Source: Rouxiella chamberiensis
Lineage (GTDB): Bacteria; Pseudomonadota; Gammaproteobacteria; Enterobacterales; Enterobacteriaceae
DNA: 64,000 nt
Direction: 5' to 3'
NCBI RefSeq assembly: GCF_026967475.1
Contig: NZ_CP114058.1
Span: forward strand, 186,001 to 250,000
Numbering within the stretch: the stretch's first letter is position 1; each line of letters opens with the position of its first letter. The translations under genes and the position numbers were made by a program. Shown here piece by piece: positions 19,729-29,625 of the stretch. The notes below the pieces were generated by a model. That model did no database searches. It was not told the DNA's origin and worked only from the letters and a program-made list of their open reading frames with translations.

Positions 19729-20430
19729 CTGAATACGCCGGCACAGCTTTCCCTGCCACTTTATCTTCCCGACGACGAAACCTTTGCCAGTTTTTATGCG
19801 GGAGAAAACACCTCGCTGCTCTCCGCTATCCAGACTGCGTTGCAGCAGGAACATGGCACCTACATCTATTTCTGGTCGCGTGAAGGCGGCGGTCGCAGCC
19901 ATTTGCTGCATGCGGCCTGCGCCGAACTTTCGCTGCGCGGTGAAGCAGTAGGCTATGTCCCCCTCGACAAACGCGCCTATTTTGTGCCGGAAGTGCTCGA
20001 TGGCATGGAGCAACTGGCGCTGGTCTGCATCGACAATATTCAGGGCATTGCCGGCGACGAAGCCTGGGAAGCCGCCATCTTCCACCTCTATAACCGTATC
20101 CTCGAAACCGGCCGCACGCGTCTGTTCATTACCGGCGATCGTCCGCCGCGCCAGTTGAATCTCGGCCTGCCGGACTTGGCCTCGCGCCTCGACTGGGGGC
20201 AAATCTACCGCCTGCAGCCACTTTCAGACGATGAAAAATTGCAGGCGTTGCAGGTGCGCGCCAAACTGCGCGGCTTCGAGCTGCCCGAGGACGTTGGACG
20301 TTTTTTGCTAAAACGTCTGGATCGCGAGATGCGCACCCTGTTCATGACCCTCGATCAGCTCGATCGCGCGTCGATTACCGCCCAGCGCAAATTGACCATT
20401 CCCTTTGTTAAAGAAACGCTCAATCTCTAG
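19729..20430 (+). CDS. hda: DnaA regulatory inactivator Hda, probable CTG start
   Basis: AAA+ protein that, with the DNA-loaded beta clamp, stimulates hydrolysis of DnaA-bound ATP and so prevents re-initiation. The clamp-binding motif QLSLPL lies at residues 5-10, the Walker-A-like loop [10 protein letters not shown] near 54-63 and the sensor/arginine-finger part in [13 protein letters not shown]. The conserved sequence begins [16 protein letters not shown]; its first codon here is CTG at 19729, with GAGGTG four bases upstream. E. coli hda is reported to use CTG at this position. TTG at 19714 and GTG at 19723 are weaker alternatives. It follows uraA, as in E. coli. Confidence 0.9.
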   Translation: MNTPAQLSLPLYLPDDETFASFYAGENTSLLSAIQTALQQEHGTYIYFWSREGGGRSHLLHAACAELSLRGEAVGYVPLDKRAYFVPEVLDGMEQLALVCIDNIQGIAGDEAWEAAIFHLYNRILETGRTRLFITGDRPPRQLNLGLPDLASRLDWGQIYRLQPLSDDEKLQALQVRAKLRGFELPEDVGRFLLKRLDREMRTLFMTLDQLDRASITAQRKLTIPFVKETLNL

Positions 20431-20436
20431 CGTGGC

Positions 20437-20793
20437 CTAAAGAATCTCCAGCACCTGTTCCGGCGGACGGCCGAGCCGCGCCTTGCCGTTGGCGACCACG
20501 ATGGGGCGTTCGAGCAGACGCGGACTGTCTGCGATAGCCTGCAACAGCTGCTCTTCACTCAGGTGGGTATCGGCGAGATTTTTCTCTTTATAGACTTCCT
20601 CGCCGCTGCGCATCATTTCACGCGCCGAAGAAAACCCCAGTTTCTGCTGCAACGATTTCAGCGTGTCGAGCGACGGCGGTGTCTCGAGGTATAAAATCAC
20701 ATCGGGCTTGATGCCTTTTTCTTCAAGCAGTTCCAGCGTCTCGCGGCTTTTGCTGCAACGGGGATTGTGGTAAATCGCGACATCGTGTTCCAT
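20437..20793 (-). CDS. yfgD: ArsC family protein YfgD
   Basis: 118-residue thioredoxin-fold protein of the arsenate reductase (ArsC) family. MEHDVAIYHNPRCSKSRETL contains the catalytic Cys13 in the NPRCSKSR loop, and RPIVVANGKARLGRPPE supplies the conserved arginines. Its neighbour context (hda on one side, bepA on the other) is that of E. coli yfgD rather than an ars operon, so the physiological substrate is uncertain. It is convergent with hda with only six bases between stops. Confidence 0.9.
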   Translation of the reverse strand: MEHDVAIYHNPRCSKSRETLELLEEKGIKPDVILYLETPPSLDTLKSLQQKLGFSSAREMMRSGEEVYKEKNLADTHLSEEQLLQAIADSPRLLERPIVVANGKARLGRPPEQVLEIL

Positions 20794-20832
20794 TGGCTTC
20801 TCCTTTCTTTATTTTATCGCTCTTCAGCGTTG

Positions 20833-22326
20833 TCAGCCTTTTACATACTGCTGGAAGCGTTTTTGCAGCTGACGCAACTGATCGATGCGTGCGTCGTAGC
20901 GCGCCTGATCCAGACTGCCCAGTTTCGACTGATCGCTGGCACTGCTCAACATGCTGATCGACTGATCGAGACGGCCTACCAGCGCCATGCTCTCGGCGCG
21001 GGCGGCCAGCTCCTGCGGTCGTAGTCCCTGTTGTGCGACGGACTGCGTCAGCAGATCCCAGCCGTTGGGATCGTCTGGATGAGCATAAGTGTAGCGGTAA
21101 AGCAGCCGACTGGCTTTTGCCAGCTCGTTGCCTTCGATGTAGGCGTTGGCCATATTGAGCTGCAACACCGCGTCCTTGCTGGTGGCGGCGTTGGCTTTTT
21201 CCAGTCGGGCGATGGCCTGCGGAGCACGTTTCTGATCGATGTCGATATCCGTGAGCAGGTCGAGATACCAGACATTGCCCGGCTCCCTGGCCAGCATCGG
21301 CTCAAGGATATTTCGCGCCTGAGTATAGCTTTTGGCACGGTAAAACTGGATAGCGCGTCCATACTGGGCGGCATTCTGCTCGCGGATATTGCCGTTGCCC
21401 AGTTGTTTCAGATAATCGTCGGTCAGGGGATGGTCTTCCGTGCCGTACATGCCGAGAATGCGCACCTTGGCAAACAGGAAATCCTGCGAAGACTGCACCA
21501 CGATGTGCGGCATTTGATTGGCGCGGTTTCGTGCATCGGAAAGTCGGCTGTCTGGCAGCGGGTGAGTCAGCAGCATTTCCGGCGGCTTGCTGGAATAGCG
21601 CGACTGGTCGGCCAGCTTTTGCAGGAAGTTCGGCATGGATTCGGGGTCAAAACCGCTGCGTTGCAGCACCTGAAGCCCGATGCGGTCGGCTTCTTCTTCA
21701 TTGCCGCGGCTAAAGCTGATGAGGCCCTGCTGGGTGCCGGCCAGCGTGCCGGTGAGTCCGGCCATGCCCGCTTCCGGACTCGCCATCGCCAGCAAAATGG
21801 AACCTAATACGCCGACCCAGGTCAGAGGAGAATTGCGTTTCTGGTCTTCCATCGCGCGGGCCAGGTGACGCTGGGTTACGTGGGAAATTTCGTGCGCCAG
21901 CACGGAGGCCAGCTGGCTTTCGTTATCGGCAAAACGGAATATCGCCGAGTGCAGCACCACGTTGCCACCAAAGAAGGCAAACGCGTTGAGCTGATCGTTG
22001 TTGACGATGAAAAAATGGAACGGGAAACGCACGGAGTAGGCGTGGGCGACCAGCCGATTGCCGAGCTGGTTGATGTATTCGTTGAGCAGAGGATCGCTGA
22101 TAAGCGGGGCGCTGCCGCGCAACTGACGCACATAGAAATCGCCCATTTGCGGTTCCTGATCGATAGTCAGGGTGCCGCCCGCCGTGGTGCCCATATCGGG
22201 AAGCTGATCGGCGGGGTCGGCGTGGGCCGCGAGCGGAAAACCGGTCGCGAGCGTGGAGACCAGCAAACCGCACGCCGTCAGGCGCGTTGCCATCTTGCTC
22301 AACTTCAGTTTTAAGCGCATTGCCAT
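20833..22326 (-). CDS. bepA: Periplasmic chaperone/metalloprotease BepA
   Basis: M48-family zinc protease that degrades or assists assembly of outer-membrane proteins, notably LptD. 497 residues: a basic N-terminus and hydrophobic signal sequence ending near ALAAHA-type AAHADP (about residue 37), the HEISH zinc motif (His145, Glu146, His149), the downstream EEADRIG Glu ligand, and TPR repeats from about residue 310 to the end. The E. coli homologue is 487 residues. It is divergent from perM, separated by 220 bases that hold both promoters. Confidence 0.95.
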   Translation of the reverse strand: MAMRLKLKLSKMATRLTACGLLVSTLATGFPLAAHADPADQLPDMGTTAGGTLTIDQEPQMGDFYVRQLRGSAPLISDPLLNEYINQLGNRLVAHAYSVRFPFHFFIVNNDQLNAFAFFGGNVVLHSAIFRFADNESQLASVLAHEISHVTQRHLARAMEDQKRNSPLTWVGVLGSILLAMASPEAGMAGLTGTLAGTQQGLISFSRGNEEEADRIGLQVLQRSGFDPESMPNFLQKLADQSRYSSKPPEMLLTHPLPDSRLSDARNRANQMPHIVVQSSQDFLFAKVRILGMYGTEDHPLTDDYLKQLGNGNIREQNAAQYGRAIQFYRAKSYTQARNILEPMLAREPGNVWYLDLLTDIDIDQKRAPQAIARLEKANAATSKDAVLQLNMANAYIEGNELAKASRLLYRYTYAHPDDPNGWDLLTQSVAQQGLRPQELAARAESMALVGRLDQSISMLSSASDQSKLGSLDQARYDARIDQLRQLQKRFQQYVKG

Positions 22327-22546
22327 AAATACCTTTGTTAAACATGGGTGAAAGTGTTGGCAAAAAACCTGTCGTCGGTCATCCGTGATAAGGTTTCGAC
22401 CACAGGCAGATTCGAAAAGGCCGTATCACGTCTTGTACTGAAGAACGTAAGTTTATTCAAGCGTGACAATGCTGGCACCCCTCAGCCTGATATATCTGCG
22501 ACAACTGCGTCAGCGATAGGGTAATGGATTTTAGGAGTTAATACTG

Positions 22547-23629
22547 ATGCTCGACATGTTATTGCAATGGTACCGTCGCCGATTTACCGACCCCGAAGCC
22601 ATCGCGCTGCTGGCGATTCTGGTGGCCGGTTTTTGTATCCTCTATTTCTTCAACGGCATACTGGCCCCGCTGCTGGTCGCTATCGTGCTGGCTTATCTGC
22701 TGGAATGGCCGACCGTGCGGTTGCAGCATCTGGGCTGCTCGCGCACGCTCGCCGTGTGTATTGTGCTGACGATTTTTACCGGCATCGTGATGCTGCTGGT
22801 GTTCGTGGTTGCCCCGCTAACCTGGCAGCAGGGCGTGAATCTGCTGGCTGACCTGCCGAGCATGCTCAACCGGGTTTATGCACTGGCCGCGACGTTGCCG
22901 AAACGCTATCCGGCGCTGGTCGATGCGGGCATTCTCGACATGATGACCGACAACCTGCGCGCCAAGATTTCAGGCGTTGGCGAGTCGGTGGTGAAATACT
23001 CCCTCGCGTCACTGGTGGGCCTGTTAACGCTGGCGATTTACCTGATTATTGTCCCGCTGATGGTGTTCTTTCTGCTCAAGGATAAAAACCAGATGCTGAG
23101 CGCCGTCCGTCGCGTGCTGCCGAGAGAGCGCGGTCTGGCAGGGCTGGTCTGGACCGAAATGAATCAGCAGATAACCAACTATATTCGCGGCAAGGTACTT
23201 GAGATGATAGTCGTCGGCATCGCGACTTATCTGGTGTTTCTGTTTATGGGGATGCGCTATTCGCTGCTGCTGGCCGTGCTGGTCGGCGTTTCCGTGCTTA
23301 TTCCGTATATCGGCGCGATGCTGGTTACCCTTCCGGTCGTGATGGTCGCGCTGTTCCAGTGGGGAGTCGGACCCGATTTCTGGACGCTTATCATTGCCTA
23401 TCTGGTGGTGCAGGGGCTTGACGGCAATTTGCTGGTGCCGCTGCTGTTTTCGGAGGCGGTCAATCTGCACCCGCTGGTTATCATTCTTGCCGTGGTGATT
23501 TTTGGCGGTCTGTGGGGATTCTGGGGAGTATTTTTTGCCATTCCGCTGGCAACGCTTGTGAAGGCGGTGTACCACGCCTGGCCTGACGAGCTACAGAACG
23601 AGACGGTGAATATCGAGAATAAGGAGTAA
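22547..23629 (+). CDS. perM: AI-2E family transporter / putative permease PerM
   Basis: 360-residue inner-membrane protein with about eight hydrophobic segments, beginning MLDMLLQWYRRRFTDPEAIA. The family signature regions PLMVFFLLKDKN and the PYIGAMLVTLPVVMVALFQW stretch are present, as is the C-terminal GGLWGFWGVFFAIPLATLVK. PerM family members are annotated as permeases or AI-2 exporters; the substrate in enterobacteria is not established. Divergent from bepA, as in E. coli. Confidence 0.92.
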   Translation: MLDMLLQWYRRRFTDPEAIALLAILVAGFCILYFFNGILAPLLVAIVLAYLLEWPTVRLQHLGCSRTLAVCIVLTIFTGIVMLLVFVVAPLTWQQGVNLLADLPSMLNRVYALAATLPKRYPALVDAGILDMMTDNLRAKISGVGESVVKYSLASLVGLLTLAIYLIIVPLMVFFLLKDKNQMLSAVRRVLPRERGLAGLVWTEMNQQITNYIRGKVLEMIVVGIATYLVFLFMGMRYSLLLAVLVGVSVLIPYIGAMLVTLPVVMVALFQWGVGPDFWTLIIAYLVVQGLDGNLLVPLLFSEAVNLHPLVIILAVVIFGGLWGFWGVFFAIPLATLVKAVYHAWPDELQNETVNIENKE

Positions 23630-23631
23630 GG

Positions 23632-23670
23632 TTTTCCCCTCGCTCACGCGCGCGGCGGGCGAGGGGAAAA
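23632..23670. terminator. Inverted repeat between convergent perM and bcp
   Basis: TTTTCCCCTCGC and GCGAGGGGAAAA form a perfect 12-bp stem around a 15-base GC-rich loop. The A/T ends lie within the stem, so it may stop transcription in both directions. Confidence 0.6.
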
Positions 23671-23682
23671 TGCGCCGGAGGA

Positions 23683-24150
23683 TTATTGTCCGGTCACATA
23701 GGCCAGCACGATGTCGTGGTGGTTGCTGGTTTTAAAGTCATCGAAGACTTTTTCAACTTTGCCATCGCCGTCGAGCAGGAAGCTGATGCGGTGAATGCCG
23801 TCATAGGTTTTCCCCATAAAGGATTTCTCACCCCAGATGCCGAAGGCTTCACATACCTTGTGGTCCTCATCGGACAGCAGGGTGAAATTCAACAGCTCTT
23901 TCTCGGCAAATTTCGACAGTTTTTCGGGTTTATCGGTGCTGATTCCCAGCACTTCAACCCCGGCTTCCTTCAACTGATCCATGTTGTCACGCAGGCCGCA
24001 GGCTTGAACGGTACAGCCTGGCGTCATGGCCTTCGGGTAAAAATAGACCAGGACTCTCTGTCCCTGGAAGTCGGCCAGATTAATCTGTTCACCGTCTTGA
24101 TCCGGCAAACTAAATTGCGGCGCAGTATCTCCGGCTTTCAGTGGGCTCAT
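23683..24150 (-). CDS. bcp: Thioredoxin-dependent thiol peroxidase (Bcp)
   Basis: 155-residue cytoplasmic peroxiredoxin that reduces hydrogen peroxide and organic hydroperoxides. MSPLKAGDTAPQFSLPDQDG opens the thioredoxin fold; the active site PKAMTPGCTVQACGLRD holds peroxidatic Cys46 and the resolving-type Cys51. It is 21 bases downstream of gcvR on the same strand, the E. coli arrangement. Confidence 0.96.
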   Translation of the reverse strand: MSPLKAGDTAPQFSLPDQDGEQINLADFQGQRVLVYFYPKAMTPGCTVQACGLRDNMDQLKEAGVEVLGISTDKPEKLSKFAEKELLNFTLLSDEDHKVCEAFGIWGEKSFMGKTYDGIHRISFLLDGDGKVEKVFDDFKTSNHHDIVLAYVTGQ

Positions 24151-24171
24151 TGTTATTCTCCAGAATTTTTA

Positions 24172-24759
24172 TTACTGAGGTTTATCTTCAGGCTGAGTAG
24201 AACTGACGACGTTAATACTGCCCTGTGCGTTCAATTCTGTACATAGCTTATGAAACGCTTGCTCGATAATTGCCGCATCATTATTAGCCGGGCTGTGCGC
24301 GGTAATCTGGATGGAAAGTTGCGCATCGCGCGTCGCGTCGCGGGGCGTGGTTTTCGAGGCCAGTTCGGCAATGTTCATCTGGTGGCTATCGAACAGATCG
24401 GTGAAGCGTTCAATCAGGTGCGGCGAGTCTTTCACCTCGACCTTGACCCACACGGTCGCGGGCATCGCCGGGCGTTCGTGTGCGGTCGTGCGTTTCATCA
24501 CGATCAGCAGTTCAAGCTCGGCGCCCTTGAGCGGCAGGGTAGACTCGATAAGCGCAATGTTATTCCAGCTTCCCGAGAGGAACATGATAAAGGTAAATTC
24601 CTCGCCCAGCATGGCAAGACGGCTGTCTTCGATATTACAACCGCAGCTGCTCACCTGACGGGTAATGGTATTGACGATACCCGGCCTGTCGGCACCCAGC
24701 GCGGTAATCACCAGATAATGTTGTTGTTGTGGTTGTGACAAAATAGCCCTTCCTGTCAT
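24172..24759 (-). CDS. gcvR: Glycine cleavage system transcriptional repressor GcvR
   Basis: 195-residue regulator with two ACT domains (about 15-90 and 105-180) that binds GcvA and blocks gcv activation when glycine is low. HYLVITALGADRPGIVNTIT and CGCNIEDSRLAMLGEEFTFI are almost identical to E. coli GcvR. The C-terminus is acidic. It is divergent from dapA and shares the E. coli neighbourhood bcp-gcvR-dapA. Confidence 0.95.
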   Translation of the reverse strand: MTGRAILSQPQQQHYLVITALGADRPGIVNTITRQVSSCGCNIEDSRLAMLGEEFTFIMFLSGSWNNIALIESTLPLKGAELELLIVMKRTTAHERPAMPATVWVKVEVKDSPHLIERFTDLFDSHQMNIAELASKTTPRDATRDAQLSIQITAHSPANNDAAIIEQAFHKLCTELNAQGSINVVSSTQPEDKPQ

Positions 24760-24994
24760 GCCCTGTTGTGAGACTTACTATCGCAGACATGAAAACTATC
24801 GCAAACAGAAAAACCATTTCAACTGCAAAAACCCCGCATAGGGTAAAAACCCGCATGAAATTGAAAATGGCAGGGCGGTAAATTGGCGGTATACAGAAAA
24901 AAACGGGTTGGCGGGCGCTTACGTCACGTTGTTTGCTTGCTTTGCCCAGGTGTCAAAAGTACCATGAGTCACCTGTTTGTGGAGGGGAAGATCA

Positions 24995-25876
24995 ATGTTT
25001 ACGGGAAGTATTGTTGCTCTGGTTACGCCGATGGACGACAAGGGTGCCGTCGATCGCGCGAGTCTGAAAAAACTGATTGATTATCATGTGTCCAGTGGTA
25101 CTGCGGCGATCGTTTCCGTGGGCACGACCGGCGAGTCTGCAACCTTGAGCCATGACGAGCACGCTGACGTGGTCATGCAGACCCTTGATCTGGCCGATGG
25201 CCGCATCCCTATCATTGCAGGGACAGGCGCAAACGCTACCGCAGAAGCGATAGCGCTGACGCAACGTTTTGAAAATTCTGGTGTTGTAGGCTGCCTTACG
25301 GTCACGCCTTATTACAACCGTCCTACTCAGGAAGGGGTTTACCAGCACTTCAAAGCCATCGCCGAAAGCACTGCACTGCCGCAAATTCTTTACAACGTAC
25401 CGTCTCGTACCGGCTGCGATATGCTGCCTGCGACCATCGCGCGTTTGGCAAAATTAAAAAATATTGTTGCCTGCAAAGAGGCAACAGGGAACTTAAGTCG
25501 CGTTAGCCAGATCCAAGTGCTGGTTGAAGATGAAGATTTCATTCTGTTGAGCGGTGACGACTTTACAGGACTGGACTTCATGCAACTGGGTGGCAAGGGG
25601 GTTATCTCCGTGACCGCCAATATCGCGGCGGCCGAAATGGTCGAACTTTGCCGTCTGGCAGCGGAAGGCAACTTTGCCGAAGCGCGCCGTTTAAATCAGC
25701 GCTTGATGCCGTTGCATCAGCATTTGTTTGTAGAAGCAAACCCAATCCCTGTGAAATGGGCCTGCAAGGCGCTGGGATTGATAGCAACCGATACAGTGCG
25801 TCTGCCAATGACGCCGCTGACCGATGCTGCTCGTCCGATAGTGGAAGATGCACTAAACAAGGCCGGTTTGCTATAA
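24995..25876 (+). CDS. dapA: 4-hydroxy-tetrahydrodipicolinate synthase
   Basis: First committed step of lysine/diaminopimelate synthesis: condenses pyruvate with aspartate semialdehyde. 293 residues. The start at 24995 ([14 protein letters not shown]) agrees with E. coli and follows GGAGGGG; an upstream in-frame ATG is not needed. Active-site residues are Thr44 in VGTTGES, Tyr133 in [10 protein letters not shown] and the Schiff-base Lys161 in ACKEATG. It is followed by bamC after 61 bases, a conserved pair. Confidence 0.97.
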   Translation: MFTGSIVALVTPMDDKGAVDRASLKKLIDYHVSSGTAAIVSVGTTGESATLSHDEHADVVMQTLDLADGRIPIIAGTGANATAEAIALTQRFENSGVVGCLTVTPYYNRPTQEGVYQHFKAIAESTALPQILYNVPSRTGCDMLPATIARLAKLKNIVACKEATGNLSRVSQIQVLVEDEDFILLSGDDFTGLDFMQLGGKGVISVTANIAAAEMVELCRLAAEGNFAEARRLNQRLMPLHQHLFVEANPIPVKWACKALGLIATDTVRLPMTPLTDAARPIVEDALNKAGLL

Positions 25877-25937
25877 CCCTCTGTTGCCGGCACGTGTGTG
25901 CCTACAACGCAGGGGATATTACTTTTAGGGATAATTG

Positions 25938-27009
25938 ATGAGCTATTCATTAACAAAACCACGTTTTCAAAAATCGACGGTAGCAAAAGTTGTGGGACTT
26001 TCCCTGATTATGCTGCTTGCAGCCTGCTCCAACGATTCACGCTACAAGCGCCAGGTCAGCGGCGATGAAGCCTATCTTGAAGCTGCGCCGCTGAAAGAGC
26101 TCAAAACCCCGGAAGGCATGATTCTGCCTCTGCAAAACGGAACCTACGATGTTCCTCCTTCCAGTGCCAAAGGCGCGGTAGGCAAGGCATTGGATATTCG
26201 TCCTCCTATGCAGCCTCTGGCGCTGGTTAACGGTTCCCGTGCACAGTACAGCGCAGACACCGGCACCGTGATGCTTGAAAACAGCGCGCAGAACAGCAAT
26301 CTGTGGTCGCACGTGGTCACCATCGTTCAGCAGAAGCGGCTACAAGATTGCCAGCCGCGATGACGCGAACCAGACGCTGACCACCGACATGGTGCAGTGG
26401 AACCGTGCCGATGAAGACTTCCAGTACGAAGGCCGTTACCAGATTAGCGTGAAATCGCAGGGTTATCAGACTGCGCTGACGGTGAAAACCCTTGAGCTGA
26501 AGCAGCAGGGCAAAACCGTCACGACCGCCGCCGAGCAGCAGCGTTACACCAGCCAGATGATGAACTCCATCACCGGCGGTCTGGGTAAACTGCAGCAGGA
26601 CGAGCAAAACCGTCTCGACAACCGCAAGCTGGGTGAAATCGACGTGCAGAGCGGCGCCGACGATACCGGTCTTCCGGTGCTTATCGTACGTGCGCCTTAC
26701 GGTTCCGTATGGGAGCGTCTGCCGGCTGCCCTGGCGAAAGCTGGCATGAAAGTGACCGACAGCAGCCGTCCACAGGGTAACCTGACTGCCAAGTACTCTC
26801 CACTCGGCAGCGATGCCTGGGACACGCTCGGAGCGAAAGATCCTGAGCTGGTGTCGGGCAACTACAAGATTCAGGTCGGCGACCTGAACAACCGCAGTAG
26901 TTTGCAATTCCTTGATCCGAAAGGACATGCACTGACCCAGTCGCAGAACGACGCGATGGTGGCGGTGATGCAGGCGGCCTTCAACAGAAGCAGCGCGGCA
27001 AGCGAGTAA
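25938..27009 (+). CDS. bamC: Outer membrane assembly lipoprotein BamC, frameshifted
   Basis: Lipoprotein of the BAM complex that inserts beta-barrel proteins. The signal peptide ends in the lipobox LLAACS (Cys about residue 31), followed by the unstructured [19 protein letters not shown] segment that binds BamD, then two helix-grip domains (about 100-215 and 230-345). The frame breaks near 26334-26337: the first frame leaves the family after TIVQQ and the second resumes at [15 protein letters not shown]. Two inserted or one removed base restores a protein close to E. coli length. It follows dapA and ends in a strong terminator. Confidence 0.93.
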
Positions 27010-27015
27010 TACACG

Positions 27016-27036
27016 AAGGGGCTTCGGCCCCTTTTT
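27016..27036 (+). terminator. Rho-independent terminator after bamC
   Basis: AAGGGGC, TTCG tetraloop, GCCCC and five T: a very stable hairpin. Confidence 0.93.
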
Positions 27037-27126
27037 GCTTTCGTCCGTTTCCGGCGGACGCGAATTTCCGGCAAGCAAGAAGTTCCATGTTTTACCCAAC
27101 ACGTCATATCACTGGAGTAAGTTAAG

Positions 27127-27840
27127 ATGCAAAAGTTAGCTGAGTTGTATCGCGGAAAGGCGAAAACCGTCTATACCACCGAAAACCCAGACCTGCTGGT
27201 TTTGGAGTTCCGTAATGATACGTCAGCACTGGATGGCGAACGTATTGAGCAGTTCGACCGTAAAGGCATGATCAACAATAAATTCAACCACTTCATCATG
27301 GAGAAGTTGGAAGAAGCCGGCATTCCTACCCAAATGGAACGTCTGCTGTCCGACAACGAAGTGCTGGTGAAAAACCTTGAAATGGTGCCGGTTGAGTGCG
27401 TTATCCGCAACCGTGCTGCCGGTTCCCTGGTTAAGCGTTTAGGCGTTGAAGAAGGTTTGGTACTGAATCCACCGCTGTTTGACTTGTTCCTGAAAGACGA
27501 TGCCAAGCATGACCCGATGGTCAACGAATCCTACTGCAAGACCTTCGGCTGGGTTAACGAAGAGAATCTGGCGCGTATGAAAGAGCTGAGCTACAAGGCG
27601 AACGACGTGCTGAGCAAAATCTTCGGCGATGCCGGTCTGATTCTGGTCGACTTCAAGCTGGAATTTGGTCTGTACAAGGGCGAAGTGGTGCTGGGCGACG
27701 AGTTCTCGCCAGACGGCAGCCGCCTGTGGGACACCCAGTCTCTCGAGAAGATGGACAAAGACCGTTTCCGTCAAAGCCTCGGCGGCCTGATTGAAGCCTA
27801 TGAAGAAGTCGCGAAGCGTATTGGCGTTAAATTAGACTAA
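27127..27840 (+). CDS. purC: Phosphoribosylaminoimidazole-succinocarboxamide synthase (SAICAR synthetase)
   Basis: Eighth step of purine synthesis, joining aspartate to CAIR with ATP. 237 residues, the E. coli length. [20 protein letters not shown] opens the ATP-grasp-like fold; [20 protein letters not shown] and [20 protein letters not shown] are the two family signatures, and SPDGSRLWD follows. The ATG follows TGGAG. No good PurR box was found in its upstream gap; a PurR-like sequence instead lies 18 bases after the stop. Confidence 0.97.
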   Translation: MQKLAELYRGKAKTVYTTENPDLLVLEFRNDTSALDGERIEQFDRKGMINNKFNHFIMEKLEEAGIPTQMERLLSDNEVLVKNLEMVPVECVIRNRAAGSLVKRLGVEEGLVLNPPLFDLFLKDDAKHDPMVNESYCKTFGWVNEENLARMKELSYKANDVLSKIFGDAGLILVDFKLEFGLYKGEVVLGDEFSPDGSRLWDTQSLEKMDKDRFRQSLGGLIEAYEEVAKRIGVKLD

Positions 27841-27991
27841 TCTTTTTTAGCTTTAACGCGCAAACGATTACGCCTCCCGGATTGTCAACGGCTCACCTGA
27901 CGTCCGCGGAGGCTTTCGTCCTAATCTCTTCTTTGCCAGTGGTATTCCTGCGTCTTGTTAACTAGAGTTACAAAAACAGCGGAGGTGATAT

Positions 27992-28876
27992 ATGCGGTGG
28001 CAAGGGCGTCGTGAAAGCGACAATGTAGAGGATCGTCGTTCCCAGAGCAGTGGTTCCGGCGGCAACGGCATGGGCGGAATGCGTATTCCTCTTCGTGGCA
28101 AAAGCGGTATCGTTATCGTTATCATCGTCTTGATTGCCGGTTATTACGGTGTCGACCTGACGGGTCTTATCGATGGCGGACAATCGCAAAACCCCTCTCA
28201 ATATCAACAACGGCAAGCGCCTACCTCGATAAGCCCCACGGACGATCGTGATGCCAAATTTACCTCGGTGGTGCTGGCGTCGACCGAAGACGTCTGGAAG
28301 CAGATTTTTCAGCAGAACGGCCAAACCTATCGTGAACCCAAACTGGTGATGTATCGCGGTGCAACCCGCACAGGCTGCGGCACCGGCCAATCCGTCATGG
28401 GACCTTTCTACTGTCCGGCCGACAGCTCGGTTTATATCGATTTATCATTTTATCAGGAACTGAAAGACAAACTCGGCGCGGGCGGCGATTTTGCGCAGGG
28501 CTATGTCGTCGCGCATGAGGTGGGGCACCACGTACAAAATCTCCTCGGTATCGAGCGCAAGATGCGCGAAATGCAGCAGGGCGCGTCGAAGGCCGAGGCC
28601 AACCGGCTGTCGGTCAAGCTCGAACTTCAGGCCGACTGTTTCGCCGGTATCTGGGGACACGCGATGCAGCAGGAGCAGGTGCTGGAAACCGGCGACCTGA
28701 AAGAGGCGCTGGACGCGGCGCGCGCCATCGGTGATGACCGCCTGCAACAGCAGAGTCAGGGACGCGTCGTGCCCGACAGCTTTACCCACGGTACCTCGCA
28801 GCAGCGTTACGACTGGTTCAAGCGCGGCTATGACAGTGGGAACATGCAGCAGTGTGATACCTTCGCTGCCCGCTGA
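27992..28876 (+). CDS. ypfJ: Neutral zinc metallopeptidase family protein YpfJ
   Basis: 294-residue predicted zinc-dependent membrane-anchored peptidase. A polar N-terminus is followed by one membrane helix (about 38-53, [17 protein letters not shown]) and a periplasmic domain with HEVGHH (His175, Glu176, His179) and the later [11 protein letters not shown]lu. GGAGGTG precedes the ATG. The protease activity has not been shown for this family as far as I know. Next to purC, as in E. coli. Confidence 0.92.
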   Translation: MRWQGRRESDNVEDRRSQSSGSGGNGMGGMRIPLRGKSGIVIVIIVLIAGYYGVDLTGLIDGGQSQNPSQYQQRQAPTSISPTDDRDAKFTSVVLASTEDVWKQIFQQNGQTYREPKLVMYRGATRTGCGTGQSVMGPFYCPADSSVYIDLSFYQELKDKLGAGGDFAQGYVVAHEVGHHVQNLLGIERKMREMQQGASKAEANRLSVKLELQADCFAGIWGHAMQQEQVLETGDLKEALDAARAIGDDRLQQQSQGRVVPDSFTHGTSQQRYDWFKRGYDSGNMQQCDTFAAR

Positions 28877-28890
28877 TGGGTATCCCATTA

Positions 28891-28995
28891 TCTTTTCAGT
28901 CACAGCATTGCTGGCAGCGTTTATCCATCCCCGTTGCTTACCGGTGTATGCGCCGGGGGATGGATAACCCTGCCGCTTCGCGGTGACTGAAAATC
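28891..28995. repeat. Large imperfect intergenic palindrome after ypfJ
   Basis: About 105 bp that can fold on itself. TTTTCAGTCAC (28893-28903) pairs with GTGACTGAAAA (28983-28993), and TTATCCATCCCC (28921-28932) pairs with GGGGATGGATAA further in. The arms stay alignable over about 45 bases each. The size and layout suggest a mobile-type intergenic repeat or a long 3' mRNA hairpin. Confidence 0.6.
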
Positions 28996-29150
28996 TTTCG
29001 GGAATATAACGTTTTTTTATTCTCCCGCCGCCGTGTTCCCGCCTGCGCATATTCACCTTGGTCACGGAGTTGTGTAAGCTTCCGAGGTGCTTACGCTGGC
29101 CGCCTTGCTGCGACTTCAATCTTGAAAAAGTTTTTTACCTTGGGAATCTT

Positions 29151-29603
29151 ATGGCCTTTCTCGATCCAACCCTGCTTATTCTGCTGGTGTTCGCCGGTTT
29201 AGGTATCATCAGCCACAACTCTGCCGTGACCATCGCCATGTTTTTCCTGCTCACGGTGCGCATTACGCCGCTTAACGCCTTCTTCCCGTGGATTGAAAAA
29301 TATGGCCTGACACTCGGAATTATCATCCTGACCATCGGCGTGATGGTGCCTATTGCCAACGGCAGAATTACGCCAAGCGCGCTGGTTCACTCGTTCATGC
29401 ACTGGAAATCGATATTGGCTATCGTGGTCGGGGTCGGCGTGTCGTGGTTGGGTGGACGCGGCGTCACGCTCATGGGATCACAGCCACAGCTGGTCGCCGG
29501 TCTTCTGGTCGGCACGGTGCTGGGCGTCGCCTTCTTCAAGGGCGTGCCGGTCGGACCGCTGATTGCCGCCGGGTTATTGTCGCTCATGGTCGGCAAGTCC
29601 TGA
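29151..29603 (+). CDS. yeaL: DUF441 family membrane protein (YeaL-like)
   Basis: 150-residue inner-membrane protein with four to five hydrophobic helices. [20 protein letters not shown] and the C-terminal [21 protein letters not shown] are nearly identical to E. coli YeaL, whose function is unknown. The ATG at 29151 ([16 protein letters not shown]) is chosen by homology; the upstream in-frame extension to 29058 is not conserved. In E. coli yeaL is elsewhere, so its place between ypfJ and tmcA is a local difference. It is 22 bases from tmcA and probably cotranscribed. Confidence 0.88.
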   Translation: MAFLDPTLLILLVFAGLGIISHNSAVTIAMFFLLTVRITPLNAFFPWIEKYGLTLGIIILTIGVMVPIANGRITPSALVHSFMHWKSILAIVVGVGVSWLGGRGVTLMGSQPQLVAGLLVGTVLGVAFFKGVPVGPLIAAGLLSLMVGKS

Positions 29604-29625
29604 GAAAATGCGCGATAAGGAAGGG

